Shown: piece by piece, positions 27,024 through 35,676 of the stretch
Layout of the letters: each line of letters opens with the position of its first letter
Position numbering within the stretch: the first letter of the stretch is position 1
Program-made: the position numbers and the translations under genes
Notes under the pieces: model-generated
Told to the model about the DNA's origin: nothing
The model's database searches: none
Seen by the model: only the letters and a program-made list of their open reading frames with translations
NCBI RefSeq assembly: GCF_900113695.1
Contig: NZ_FOQH01000004.1
Span: 434,001-498,000, forward strand
Source: Albimonas pacifica
GTDB taxonomy: Bacteria > Pseudomonadota > Alphaproteobacteria > Rhodobacterales > Rhodobacteraceae
Reading direction: 5' to 3'
DNA length: 64,000 nt

Positions 27024-27722
27024 ATGAAGACGCTCGAGATGGACGACATGACCCAGCTCATCATCCTCGCCGCCATCGCGATCTTCGTGCTGTGGCGGCT
27101 GAAGAACGTGCTGGGCACGCGCACCGGCTACGAACGCATGCCCGGCGAGCGGCCGGAGCCCGCCGCGACCCCCTCCCGCCGCAAGAGCGGCTTCGAGGTG
27201 ATCGAGGGCACGGCCAACGCGGACGCCGCCATCGACGCCGACATCGCCCGCGTCGCCGACGTCGACGGCGAGACCGGCGAATCCCTGCGCCGCATGGCCC
27301 GCGCCGAGCCGGGCTTCCGCCCCTCCGAGTTCGTGGACGGCGCCAAGCAGGCCTACGAGATGATCCTGATGGCCTTCGAGACCGGCGACACCCGCGCCCT
27401 GCGCCCGCTGCTCTCGGACGAGGTCTACCAGAGCTTCGTCGCCGCAATCCGCCAGCGCGAGACCGAGGGCCTGACGGTCGAGGCCCGCTTCGTGGGCGTG
27501 AAGGAGGCGCGGATCTTCTCGGCCATGTTCTCGGACGAGGACCGCGAGGCCGACATCGAGGTGCGCTTCGTGGGCGAGCTGGTCTCGGTCGTGCGCAACG
27601 CCGAGCATCAGGTGGTCGAGGGCGATCCCAACGAGATCCGCCGCCAGACCGACCTTTGGACCTTCACCCGCAAGATGGGGTCGAACGACCCGAACTGGGT
27701 CCTCACCGCGACCGGCGGCTGA
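27024..27722 (+). CDS. timA: Tim44/TimA family inner-membrane protein
   Basis: A 232-residue protein with one N-terminal membrane helix (LIILAAIAIFVLWRLKNVLG), a short charged linker and a C-terminal Tim44-like domain (about residues 95-230). The domain includes FVDGAKQAYEMILMAFETGDTRALRPLLSDEVY, the usual family core. The bacterial relatives (TimA) are related to the mitochondrial import motor subunit Tim44 and lie near secB and fxsA, as here. A second ATG nine residues further in is possible. The next gene starts 21 bases after the stop. Confidence 0.9.
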   Translation: MKTLEMDDMTQLIILAAIAIFVLWRLKNVLGTRTGYERMPGERPEPAATPSRRKSGFEVIEGTANADAAIDADIARVADVDGETGESLRRMARAEPGFRPSEFVDGAKQAYEMILMAFETGDTRALRPLLSDEVYQSFVAAIRQRETEGLTVEARFVGVKEARIFSAMFSDEDREADIEVRFVGELVSVVRNAEHQVVEGDPNEIRRQTDLWTFTRKMGSNDPNWVLTATGG

Positions 27723-27743
27723 GCGCGCGCGCGGGGTCCCGGC

Positions 27744-28421
27744 ATGGCCTCCCGCCGTCGCCGCCGCCCGCGCCTGAGCGAGGCCGACTTGGGACTGTGG
27801 CGCGCCGCCATGCGCGACGCGACCCCGCTGGAGGGGCGCGACCGCGCCCCCGGCGACCTGCCGACCGAGACCTCGCCCGCCGCCATGGCCGCGGGCAAGG
27901 TCCGCCCCGCCGACCCCTCCGAGGGCCGGAGCGAGGCTCCGCCCCCCGATCCCGCGCCCCTGCCAGCGCCGCCGCCGCGCACGGTCCTGCGTCCCGTCGG
28001 CCGGCCGCGCCCGCAGACCACCGCCACCTTCCACCCGCCGGCGCTGGACACGTTCGACCCGGCCGCGGGGCTCGACCGCCGCACGGCCGACCGCCTGAAG
28101 CGCGGCCGCCGCCCGCCCGAGGCGCGGCTCGACCTGCACGGCATGACCGCCGACCGGGCGCATGCGTCGCTGTCGAGCTTCATCCGCTCGACCCGCGCCC
28201 AGGGCCTGCGCTGCGTGCTGGTGGTGACCGGCAAGGGCGGCCGCAAGCCGGTCGAGGACGCCCCCTTCATGCCCGAGCGCACCGGCGTCCTGCGCCACGC
28301 CGTGCCCCTGTGGCTCGGCCAGGCGCCGCTCGCCCACATGATCGTCGGCATCTACCCCGCCCACCGCAGCCACGGCGGCGAGGGCGCGCTCTACGTCTAC
28401 CTGCGCAAGATCCGGGGCTGA
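27744..28421 (+). CDS. Smr domain protein
   Basis: A 225-residue protein. The first 125 residues are basic then Pro/Ala-rich and look unstructured. The C-terminal Smr domain (about 128-225) has LDLHGMTADRAHASLSSFI and VVTGKGGRK, the two hallmark motifs. Smr domains are nucleases or RNA/DNA nicking modules. Related bacteria usually have mltA between timA and this gene; it is absent here. Confidence 0.88.
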   Translation: MASRRRRRPRLSEADLGLWRAAMRDATPLEGRDRAPGDLPTETSPAAMAAGKVRPADPSEGRSEAPPPDPAPLPAPPPRTVLRPVGRPRPQTTATFHPPALDTFDPAAGLDRRTADRLKRGRRPPEARLDLHGMTADRAHASLSSFIRSTRAQGLRCVLVVTGKGGRKPVEDAPFMPERTGVLRHAVPLWLGQAPLAHMIVGIYPAHRSHGGEGALYVYLRKIRG

Positions 28422-28476
28422 GCAGGCGAGCCTCGCGCCGCCCCGGTGCTCCGGGCGCCCGGCCCGCGAAGCGCGC

Positions 28477-28497
28477 GCCCCGGGCTTGACCCGGGGC
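28477..28497. repeat. Dispersed intergenic palindrome, copy A
   Basis: Arms GCCCCGGG and CCCGGGGC around CTTGA. It closely matches the copies at 10772, 28592 and 39448. Confidence 0.6.
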
Positions 28498-28591
28498 CGC
28501 GTGTTACAGGCGCTGCTTCCGGGCGTTGCGCGGGCGGGCGGCGTCGGGCCGCGATCATCCACGCGGCGTCCGCGGCTCCGGTCGGGGAGAG

Positions 28592-28612
28592 GCCCCGGAT
28601 CAAGTCCGGGGC
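28592..28612. repeat. Dispersed intergenic palindrome, copy B (opposite orientation)
   Basis: Arms GCCCCGGA and TCCGGGGC around TCAAG; read on the other strand the centre is CTTGA, as in copy A. Confidence 0.6.
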
Positions 28613-28750
28613 GCCCGTGGCACGCCGTCTTCCAGGCGCAGGCGCGGGGGGGACGTGGCGGCCCTCCAGACGCGAAGCGGCGGCGAGGCTTTCGCGCCCG
28701 CCGCCGCTTCGGGTGGGTGGCGGGAGGGGCCGGCCCCTCCCGCAGCCCGA

Positions 28751-30223
28751 TCACTCGACCCAGCGGACCTCGCGCAGGTCGTTGGCCTGGGTGGGCTGGT
28801 TCTGCCACAGGCCCTCGAGGCCCTTTTTGGCCACCACGGTCTTGCCGAGCTGGAACAGGAAGCCGTTGACCGCGTCCTCGGCGATCTTGGTCTGAACCGC
28901 CTTCTGCAGTTCGATCCGCTTCTCCGGGTCGGCCTCGGCGGCGAGCTGGGTCATCAACTCGCGGACCTCGGTCCCCGGATAATTGAAGTAGTAGTTGTCG
29001 CGGGTGTAGATCTGCAGGTCGTCGGGCTCGGTGTGGGCCACGATCGTCAGGTCGTAGTCGCCGCCCTTGTAGACCTGGTCCAGCCACTGCGCCCACTCGA
29101 CCGGGATGATCTCGAGCTTGATCCCGGCCTCGGCCAGCTGGGCCGCCACGATCTCGCCGCCGCGGCGGGCGTAGACCGGGGGCGGCAGCTTCAGCGTGGC
29201 CGAGAAGCCGTCGGGGAAGCCCGCCTCGGCCAGCAGGGCCTTGGCCTTCTCGAGGTCGTGGGGGTAGAGGCCCGACAGGTCCACGAAGGCGGGGCCGGAG
29301 GGCGGATAGTGGGTGTAGATCGGCTCGCCCGAGCCGAACATCGCCCCGTCGATGATCGCCTGCCTGTCGAGCGCGTGGGCGATCGCCTGGCGGACCTTCA
29401 GCTGGTCGAAGGGCGGCTTGGCGTTGTTGGTCGAGAGAATCGTCTCGCCCTCGGTCGTGCCGCGCACCACGGTGAAGCGGGGGTCGGCCTCGATCTGGGG
29501 CAGGGTCTCGGGCGACGGCCAGTTGGGGAAGGCGTCCACGTCGCCGGCCATCAGCGCGGCCAGCGCCGCGGTCGGGTCGGAGATGAACTTGAAGGTCGCC
29601 GAGTCGAGCGGCGCCGGCTCCCCCCAGTAGTCCGGGTTCTTCTCCAGCGTCACGGACGAGCCCTTGGCCCAGTCCTTGAACTTGAACGGCCCGGTGCCGA
29701 CGGGGTTGGTGGCGTTGTCCGCGGCCGAGGCCTCGTCCACGATCACCGCATCGCCCCAGCCCATCTTGTAGGGGAAGTTGCCGGTGGGGCGCTTGAGGGT
29801 GATCTTCACCGTGGCGGGGTCGACCACCTCGATGCTCTCGATCGGCTCGAACAGGCCCTTCTGCGCGTTCTGGCTGTCGGGGCCCATGGCGCGCTCGTAG
29901 GAGAACTTCACGTCGTCGGCGGTGAAGTCGGCCCCGTCGTGGTACTTGGCGCCCTCGACCAGGTGGAAGGTGTAGACCAGCCCGTCCTCGGAGATGTCCC
30001 AGGACGTCGCCAGCGAGGGCTGGACCTGCCCCTCCTTGTCGATGCGGGTCAGGCCCTGCAGGACGTTCTGGTAGACGATCTCGTCGATCGCCGCGGCGGC
30101 GCCGGCGGTGGGATCGAGGTTCGGCGGCTCGAGCGCGACGCCCAGGTTCACATGCGTCTGCGCGGCGAACGCGGGGCCGGCCATCAGGGCGACCGTCGCG
30201 GCGCCCAGAAGGAAGCGTTTCAT
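28751..30223 (-). CDS. ABC transporter periplasmic substrate-binding protein, family 5 (peptide type)
   Basis: A 490-residue secreted binding protein. It has a Sec signal peptide MKRFLLGAATVALMAGPAFAA, then LEPPNLDPTAGAAAAIDEIVYQNVLQGLTR, the family-5 signature region, YHDGADFTADDVKFSYERA, VRQAIAHALDRQAII and NPVGTGPFKFKDW. It would deliver di-/oligopeptides or similar ligands. No permease or ATPase genes are next to it, so its transporter must be elsewhere or it acts as an orphan. The ATG at 30223 has GGGAGAG about 6 bases upstream. Confidence 0.9.
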   Translation of the reverse strand: MKRFLLGAATVALMAGPAFAAQTHVNLGVALEPPNLDPTAGAAAAIDEIVYQNVLQGLTRIDKEGQVQPSLATSWDISEDGLVYTFHLVEGAKYHDGADFTADDVKFSYERAMGPDSQNAQKGLFEPIESIEVVDPATVKITLKRPTGNFPYKMGWGDAVIVDEASAADNATNPVGTGPFKFKDWAKGSSVTLEKNPDYWGEPAPLDSATFKFISDPTAALAALMAGDVDAFPNWPSPETLPQIEADPRFTVVRGTTEGETILSTNNAKPPFDQLKVRQAIAHALDRQAIIDGAMFGSGEPIYTHYPPSGPAFVDLSGLYPHDLEKAKALLAEAGFPDGFSATLKLPPPVYARRGGEIVAAQLAEAGIKLEIIPVEWAQWLDQVYKGGDYDLTIVAHTEPDDLQIYTRDNYYFNYPGTEVRELMTQLAAEADPEKRIELQKAVQTKIAEDAVNGFLFQLGKTVVAKKGLEGLWQNQPTQANDLREVRWVE

Positions 30224-30490
30224 TCGTCTCTCCCGGTCGGAGGCTATGTCGGCGTCCGGCCCCGCTCTCGTCGTGTCGCGCGCTTTCCCGGGAGGGGGGT
30301 CGCGCCGCCGGCGGGGTCCCGACGGCGGCATATTCATCGCCTTGGCCCGCGACGTCCAGCGTCGCGGCGCGCCCCGGGGGCATGACCTGAGCGTCACGGG
30401 GGCCGCCGGGGGCCGTTGCCGCGGCGCGGGCGGCGATGCTATGCCCGCGCCGGGCCGCGCAAGGCCCCCGCAGCCGGAAGGAGCGCCGCC

Positions 30491-31294
30491 ATGACCATTC
30501 CCGCGACCGTCACCGGAGTCTCCGGCCGCATGGGCCGGATGCTGGTCGAGGCGGCGAAGGAGCATCCCGAGATCCACCTGACCGGCGCCACCGAGCGTCC
30601 CGGCCACGACTGGATCGGCCGCGACCTGGGCGAGTGCCTGGGCGGCGCGCCGCTGGGCGTGATCGTCGAGGACGACCCGCTGGAGGCCTTCGCCCGCTCC
30701 CGCGCGGTGTTCGACTTCACCTCGCCCGCGGGCTCGGTCGCCCATGCCGCGCTCGCCGCGCAGGCGCGCTGCGTGCACGTGATCGGCACCACCGGCTTCG
30801 AGGACGCGCACCTGGCGAAGCTGGAGGCGGCCGCGCGCCACTCGGTCCAGATCCGGGCGGGCAACTTCTCGCTGGGCGTGAACCTGCTGTGCGTGATGAC
30901 CGAGAAGGTGGCGAAGGCCTTCGGGCCGGGCTGGGACGTCGAGATCGTCGAGATGCACCACCGCCACAAGGTCGACGCGCCCTCGGGCACCGCGCTGATG
31001 CTGGGGGAGGCGGCGGCGAAGGGGCACGACTCCAACCTGTCCGAGGTGATGGACTCCGGCCGCCACGGGCAGACCGGCGCCCGGAAGGACGGGGCCATCG
31101 GCTTCGCCGCCCTGCGCGGCGGCGACGTGGTGGGCGAGCACGAGGTGATCTTCGCCAACGCCGGCGAGCGGGTGATCCTCAAGCACATCGCCACCGACCG
31201 GATGATCTTCTCGCGCGGCGCGATGACCGCCGGGGTCTGGGGGCAGGAGAAGAAGCCCGGCCAGTACACGATGACCGACGTCCTCGGCTTGTGA
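30491..31294 (+). CDS. dapB: 4-hydroxy-tetrahydrodipicolinate reductase
   Basis: A 267-residue NAD(P)H-dependent enzyme of the lysine/diaminopimelate pathway. It has the cofactor motif [24 protein letters not shown], the GTTGF segment, and the catalytic region [21 protein letters not shown]. It ends with the conserved [13 protein letters not shown]. The ATG at 30491 has AAGGAG about 8 bases upstream. A hairpin follows. Confidence 0.96.
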   Translation: MTIPATVTGVSGRMGRMLVEAAKEHPEIHLTGATERPGHDWIGRDLGECLGGAPLGVIVEDDPLEAFARSRAVFDFTSPAGSVAHAALAAQARCVHVIGTTGFEDAHLAKLEAAARHSVQIRAGNFSLGVNLLCVMTEKVAKAFGPGWDVEIVEMHHRHKVDAPSGTALMLGEAAAKGHDSNLSEVMDSGRHGQTGARKDGAIGFAALRGGDVVGEHEVIFANAGERVILKHIATDRMIFSRGAMTAGVWGQEKKPGQYTMTDVLGL

Positions 31295-31362
31295 GCCGGC
31301 CGGTCGCCGGGCGTCGCCCGGCGCTCGCCCCTGCGGGGCGGAGAGCAGAGATGTTGCGCGAG

Positions 31363-31382
31363 GCCGCCCTTCGGGCGGCTTT
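31363..31382 (+). terminator. Hairpin terminator after dapB
   Basis: GCCGCCC, a TTC loop, GGGCGGC, then TTT at 31380-31382: a 7-bp stem with a short T-run, about 70 bases after the dapB stop. Confidence 0.6.
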
Positions 31383-31450
31383 CGTCCCTTCGGGACCCGG
31401 TCGCGCGATCAAGGATTGAGTTCCGCGGGCGGAGCGCGGAGACAGGACGG

Positions 31451-32053
31451 GTGAACACGCCCGCGCACCTGATCTTCGCCGCCGCCGCCTTCGCGCGTCC
31501 TGTCCCGCCGGGGCCCGGGGCTGCGGCCGCGCGCCGGCGCAACCTGGCGGCGCTGGCCGGGGGGATCGCGCCGGACCTGGGGCTCTTCGCGCTGTTCGCC
31601 TGGGCGCGCTGGGTGCAGGGCCACGACCTGCCGACGATCTTCGGGCAGGACTACGGCTCTCCCCTCTGGCAGGGGATGTTCCGGGTCGACAACTCGATCG
31701 TCCTGTGGGGCGCGCTGGCGCTGGCGGCGCTGGCCCTGCGCCGACCGACGCCGGCGGTCTTCGCGGGGGCGGCGCTGCTGCATCTCGCCTTCGACCTGCC
31801 GCTGCACCACTCCGACGCCCGGCCGCATTTCTGGCCCGTGACCGACTGGGTGTTCCGCAGCCCGCTCAGCTACTGGAACCCCGCCCGCCACGGGCACGAG
31901 GTGGCGCTGGCCGAGGGCGCGCTGTGCCTCCTGCTGGCGGTCGTGCTGTGGCGACGCTTCCGCGGGGCCTGGACCCACGCGGCGATCCTGATCCTGCTGG
32001 CGGTGGAGGCGGCGCCGACCGTGGTCTGGCCCTGGCTGCTAGCCCCGGGCTGA
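31451..32053 (+). CDS. Multi-spanning inner-membrane protein of unknown function
   Basis: A 200-residue protein with about four to five predicted helices and conserved-looking polar positions: NTPAHLIFAAAAF at the start, GGIAPDLGLF, HLAFDLPLHHSDAR and a final hydrophobic helix. Similar Rhodobacteraceae proteins are often labelled 'cobalamin biosynthesis protein CobQ', which nothing here supports. The His/Asp pattern within membrane segments is reminiscent of YdjM-like membrane metal-dependent hydrolases. The start is GTG at 31451; no ATG fits. I do not assign a function. Confidence 0.65.
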   Translation: MNTPAHLIFAAAAFARPVPPGPGAAAARRRNLAALAGGIAPDLGLFALFAWARWVQGHDLPTIFGQDYGSPLWQGMFRVDNSIVLWGALALAALALRRPTPAVFAGAALLHLAFDLPLHHSDARPHFWPVTDWVFRSPLSYWNPARHGHEVALAEGALCLLLAVVLWRRFRGAWTHAAILILLAVEAAPTVVWPWLLAPG

Positions 32054-32060
32054 ACCCCGC

Positions 32061-32393
32061 TCAGTGCTTCACCGAGCCGGAGAACAGGTTCATCACCACC
32101 ACGCCTGCGATGATCAGGCTGATGCCGATCAGCGCCGGCAGGTCCAGCCGCTGGCCCATGAACACCCAGCCGACCAGCGTGATCATCACCGTGCCCACGC
32201 CCGACCAGATCGCATAGGCGATGCCCGTGGGGATCGTCTTCAGCGTCAGCGACAGGAAAAAGAAGGCGATGGCGTAGCCGATCACCACCAGCACCGTCGG
32301 CCCCAGCTTCGTGAACCCGTCGGAGGCCTTGAGGAAGGTGGTGCCGAACACCTCGCCGGTGATCGCGATCAGAAGGTAGATCCAGACCTGCAT
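32061..32393 (-). CDS. Small multidrug resistance (SMR/EmrE-type) transporter
   Basis: A 110-residue protein with four membrane helices and the essential Glu14 in AITGEVFGTTFLKAS. Further SMR features are the SLTLKTIPTGIAYAIWSGVG helix and the final IGISLIIAGVVVMNLFS. Members work as antiparallel dimers that exchange protons for cationic drugs or guanidinium. The W-S-G in AIWSGVG and lack of a paired partner fit the EmrE/QacE group more than the Gdx group, but this is not certain. Confidence 0.9.
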   Translation of the reverse strand: MQVWIYLLIAITGEVFGTTFLKASDGFTKLGPTVLVVIGYAIAFFFLSLTLKTIPTGIAYAIWSGVGTVMITLVGWVFMGQRLDLPALIGISLIIAGVVVMNLFSGSVKH

Positions 32394-32465
32394 CGCCCCG
32401 TCTCCTCTGCCGGCGTCCGCCGCCCTCAGACCACGGAGGGCGGGCGAGAGGCAAGAGCGGGCGCC

Positions 32466-33335
32466 TCAGAGCCGCGCGCGCATCGCATCCGCGAAGGCGC
32501 GCGCCACCCGGCGGATGCGGGCGAGCTCGGCCGTGTCCTGGTGCATCACCAGCCAGTAGGCGCGGGTGATCCGCGTGACCTCTGGCATCACCGGCACGAG
32601 GCCGGGACGGCGACGGGCCATGAACTCGGGCAGCATCCCGAGCCCCGCCCCCGCCGCCACCATCTCGAGCTGCACCAGCAGCGAGGTCGAGGCGACCGCG
32701 GGCGTCGGCGCGCCCGGGATCTCGGTCAGGTAGTCGAGCCCCTTGTCGAAGATCAGGTCGGGCACGTAGCCCACCAGCCGCCAGCGGCGCAGCTCCTCGG
32801 GCGTGCGCGGGGGCCGGTCGCCCAGCAGCTCGGCCGATCCGTAGAGCTGCAGGCGATAATCCGCGATCTTGCGAATCCTGAGCCGGCCCGCGGCGGGGGG
32901 CGTGACGACGATGGCGAAATCCGCCTCGCGCTGGGACAACGAGAAGGTCCGCGGCAGGGCGACGATCTGGATCTCGAGCCGCGGATAGCTCTCCACCAGG
33001 TCGGCGACGGCGGCGGGGGCGAGGTGGCTCGCCGCCCCCTCCGGCATGCCGATGCGCACGGCGCCCGACAGCTCGTCCTGCCGGCCCCCCACCTCGGCGG
33101 CGGCGAGCATGGACGCGCTCTCCATCGCCTCGGCCGTGGGCAGCAGGGCGCGACCGGCCTCGGTCAGCGCATAGCCCCGGGGCGAGCGGTCGAAGAGCCT
33201 CGCCGACAGCGCCCGCTCCAGCGCCCCGACCCTGCGCGAGACGGTGGCGTGGTCCACGCCCAGCGCGCGGGCGGCCTCGGTCAGGCGCCCGGTGCGGGCC
33301 ACCTGCAGAAAAAAGCGCATGTCGTCCCAGTTCAT
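32466..33335 (-). CDS. LysR-family transcriptional regulator
   Basis: A 289-residue regulator. The N-terminal winged HTH has MRFFLQVARTGRLTEAARALGVDHATVSRRVGALER, and a periplasmic-binding-type effector domain follows (about residues 90-289). It is divergent from mmsA with 120 bases between, and a palindrome (33344-33359) next to its start could be its operator. It is therefore a good candidate for the regulator of the valine genes, perhaps responding to a pathway intermediate. The ATG at 33335 is the only start compatible with the HTH. Confidence 0.9.
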   Translation of the reverse strand: MNWDDMRFFLQVARTGRLTEAARALGVDHATVSRRVGALERALSARLFDRSPRGYALTEAGRALLPTAEAMESASMLAAAEVGGRQDELSGAVRIGMPEGAASHLAPAAVADLVESYPRLEIQIVALPRTFSLSQREADFAIVVTPPAAGRLRIRKIADYRLQLYGSAELLGDRPPRTPEELRRWRLVGYVPDLIFDKGLDYLTEIPGAPTPAVASTSLLVQLEMVAAGAGLGMLPEFMARRRPGLVPVMPEVTRITRAYWLVMHQDTAELARIRRVARAFADAMRARL

Positions 33336-33343
33336 CGGGCCAT

Positions 33344-33359
33344 TGTGCAGGAATGCACA
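33344..33359. promoter_or_regulatory. Inverted repeat in the LysR-mmsA intergenic region, possible operator
   Basis: TGTGCA, four bases, TGCACA. It lies 9 bases upstream of the regulator start codon in the divergent promoter region, the usual place for an LysR-type site. Confidence 0.5.
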
Positions 33360-33455
33360 TCCAAAGTGGAGATTCTCCCATTGCCCTGCGTGAAATTTCG
33401 TGGAGGGTGGCGTCCGACTGATCGACAGGTCGACAAACGCGGGAGGAAACACGCG

Positions 33456-34958
33456 ATGGTCACCGAGCTCACCCACTGGATCGACGGCAAGCACGTCAAG
33501 GGAACCTCCGGGCGGTTCGCGGACGTCTACAACCCCGCGACCGGCGAAGTGCAGGCCAAGGCGCCGCTCGCCACGGTCGAGGAGATCGACGCGGCCGTGC
33601 AGTCCGCCAAGGCCGCCCAGCCCGCCTGGGCCGCGGTCAACCCGCAGCGCCGCGCCCGCGTGCTGATGAAGTTCGTCGAGCTTCTGCACCGCGACATGGA
33701 CAAGCTGGCCGAGGCCCTCAGCCGCGAACACGGCAAGACCCTGCCCGACGCCAAGGGCGACGTGATCCGCGGGCTGGAAGTGGCCGAGTTCTGCATCGGC
33801 GCCCCCCACCTGCTGAAGGGCGAGTTCACCGACGGCGCCGGCCCGGGCATCGACATCTACTCGATGCGCCAGCCGCTGGGCGTGGCCGCGGGCATCACGC
33901 CCTTCAACTTCCCCGCCATGATCCCGATGTGGAAGTTCTGCCCCGCGATCGTGTGCGGCAACGCCTTCATCCTGAAGCCGTCCGAGCGCGACCCCTCCGT
34001 CCCCCTGATGCTCGCCGAGCTGATGAAGGAGGCGGGGCTGCCCGACGGCATCCTCCAGGTGATCAACGGCGACAAGGTTGCGGTGGACGCGATCCTCGAC
34101 CATGAGGACATCGGCGGCGTGGGCTTCGTCGGCTCGACCGCGATCGCGCATTACGTCTATTCGCGCGGCACCGCGGCCGGCAAGCGCGTGCAGTGCTTCG
34201 GCGGCGCCAAGAACCACATGATCATCATGCCCGACGCGGACCTCGACCAGGCCGCCGACGCGCTGGTGGGCGCGGGCTACGGCGCCGCCGGCGAGCGCTG
34301 CATGGCGATCTCGGTCGCCGTGCCGGTCGGCGAGAAGACCGCCGACCTGCTGATCGAGAAGCTGATCCCCAAGATCGAGGCGCTCAAGGTCGGCCCCTAC
34401 ACCGCCGGCGACGACGTGGACTACGGCCCCGTGGTGACCGCGGCCGCGCGCGAAAAGATCCTGGGCCTCGTGGACCAGGGCGTGAAGGAGGGCGCGACGC
34501 TCGCCGTCGACGGCCGCGACTTCAAGATGCAGGGCTACGAGAACGGCTACTTCATCGGCCCGTGCCTGTTCGACAACGTCACCAAGGACATGTCGATCTA
34601 CAAGGAGGAGATCTTCGGCCCGGTCCTCTCGACCGTGCGCGCGAAGACCTATGAGGAGGCGCTGAGCCTCGCCATGGACCACGAGTACGGCAACGGCGTC
34701 GCGATGTTCACCCGCGACGGCGACGCGGCGCGCGACTTCGTCAACCGCATCAACGTGGGCATGGTGGGCGTGAACGTGCCGATCCCGGTGCCGCTGGCCT
34801 ACCACACCTTCGGCGGCTGGAAGAAGTCCGTGTTCGGCGACCTGAACCAGCACGGGCCCGACGCCTTCCGCTTCTACACCCGCACCAAGACGGTCACCTC
34901 GCGCTGGCCGTCGGGCGTCAAGGAAGGGGCCGAGTTCGTCATCCCGACGATGGCCTGA
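33456..34958 (+). CDS. mmsA: CoA-acylating methylmalonate-semialdehyde dehydrogenase
   Basis: A 500-residue aldehyde dehydrogenase that converts methylmalonate semialdehyde to propionyl-CoA in valine and inositol breakdown. It has HWIDGKHVKGTSGR, GITPFNFPAMIPMW, the FVGSTAIAHYVYSRG cofactor segment and the catalytic Cys at about 282 in GERCMAI. The C-terminal PIPVPLAYHTFGGWKKSVFGD is typical of MmsA. The ATG at 33456 has GGGAGG upstream. It heads the cluster that runs to mmsB. Confidence 0.95.
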   Translation: MVTELTHWIDGKHVKGTSGRFADVYNPATGEVQAKAPLATVEEIDAAVQSAKAAQPAWAAVNPQRRARVLMKFVELLHRDMDKLAEALSREHGKTLPDAKGDVIRGLEVAEFCIGAPHLLKGEFTDGAGPGIDIYSMRQPLGVAAGITPFNFPAMIPMWKFCPAIVCGNAFILKPSERDPSVPLMLAELMKEAGLPDGILQVINGDKVAVDAILDHEDIGGVGFVGSTAIAHYVYSRGTAAGKRVQCFGGAKNHMIIMPDADLDQAADALVGAGYGAAGERCMAISVAVPVGEKTADLLIEKLIPKIEALKVGPYTAGDDVDYGPVVTAAAREKILGLVDQGVKEGATLAVDGRDFKMQGYENGYFIGPCLFDNVTKDMSIYKEEIFGPVLSTVRAKTYEEALSLAMDHEYGNGVAMFTRDGDAARDFVNRINVGMVGVNVPIPVPLAYHTFGGWKKSVFGDLNQHGPDAFRFYTRTKTVTSRWPSGVKEGAEFVIPTMA

Positions 34959-34971
34959 CCCAGGAGAGAGC

Positions 34972-35370
34972 ATGAGCGACGAGCCCCTGAAGCGGCGGGA
35001 GATCGCCGCCCCCGACGCGCCCCCCGCCCCGGCGGGCTACGCCCAGGCGCTGGAGGTGACGGGCGCCACGCGAACGCTGTGGATCAGCGGCCAGGTGCCG
35101 CTGGACGCAGCCCGCAAGGCGCCCGAGGGATTCGACGCCCAGGCTCGCCAGGTCTGGTCGAACGTCGAGGCGCAGCTGCGCGCCGCGGGCTACACGCTCG
35201 ACCACCTGGTGAAGGTCACCACCTGGCTCGCCGACCGCTCGCTGGCCGGCGAATACCGGGCGATCCGGGCCGAGGTGCTGGGCGACCGCCGCCCCACGAT
35301 GACCACGCTGGTCGCCGAGATGTTCGATCCCGGCTGGCTGCTGGAAGTCGAGGCGGTGGCCCAGGCCTGA
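34972..35370 (+). CDS. RidA/YjgF family protein
   Basis: A 132-residue member of the RidA fold, a trimeric enamine/imine deaminase group. It has YAQALEVTGATRTLWISGQVPLDAA, QVWSNVEAQLRAAGYTLDHLVKVTTWL and the C-terminal LLEVEAVA. The archetypal catalytic Arg region near residue 105 reads GDRRPTMTTLVA. It starts 13 bases after mmsA and may remove reactive intermediates in branched-chain amino-acid breakdown, an inference from position. Confidence 0.88.
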   Translation: MSDEPLKRREIAAPDAPPAPAGYAQALEVTGATRTLWISGQVPLDAARKAPEGFDAQARQVWSNVEAQLRAAGYTLDHLVKVTTWLADRSLAGEYRAIRAEVLGDRRPTMTTLVAEMFDPGWLLEVEAVAQA

Positions 35371-35394
35371 GCCCCGCGATGCGCGGAGGGGCGG

Positions 35395-35586
35395 TCAGCC
35401 GCCCTTCCGTCTCTGGTGGAACAGCCCGCCGACGAAGCCGCCCAGGCCCAGTCCGACGATGGTGGCGAGCGGCTCCGGCGGCGGGAATCCCGCCAGGATC
35501 ATGAGAAGGTTGGCCGCGAAGCCGCCCACGGCGCCCACAAGCGCGTATTTCACCGGCGTCTCGAACCGGCCGAGAAACGAGAACAT
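35395..35586 (-). CDS. Small membrane protein of unknown function
   Basis: A 63-residue protein with two predicted helices (YALVGAVGGFAANLLMILAGF and LATIVGLGLGGFVGGLF) and a basic tail HQRRKGG. It is antisense to the flanking valine genes. The ATG at 35586 has AGGGGG about 6 bases upstream, and the composition is clearly that of a membrane protein rather than random GC-rich frame. I do not recognise a family. Confidence 0.6.
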   Translation of the reverse strand: MFSFLGRFETPVKYALVGAVGGFAANLLMILAGFPPPEPLATIVGLGLGGFVGGLFHQRRKGG

Positions 35587-35676
35587 GCCGCGCCCCCTGC
35601 GCCCCGTTGCGTGTCGGCGGACCCTATCCGCCCCGCGACCCCGGCCGCAAGGAACCGCCCGGCGGGAGGAGGACCA

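Larger units (their letters stand above)
28422..28750. other. 329-base non-coding region with two copies of a palindromic repeat
   Basis: No gene is convincing. Two inverted copies of a roughly 21-base palindrome lie at 28477-28497 and 28592-28612. They could fold into terminator-like hairpins for the converging smr and substrate-binding protein genes. Confidence 0.6.

Noticed and set aside
31451-32053. Naming the membrane protein CobQ
   Set aside because: The label is common for relatives but CobQ is a soluble amidotransferase-like enzyme; nothing in this sequence resembles it.
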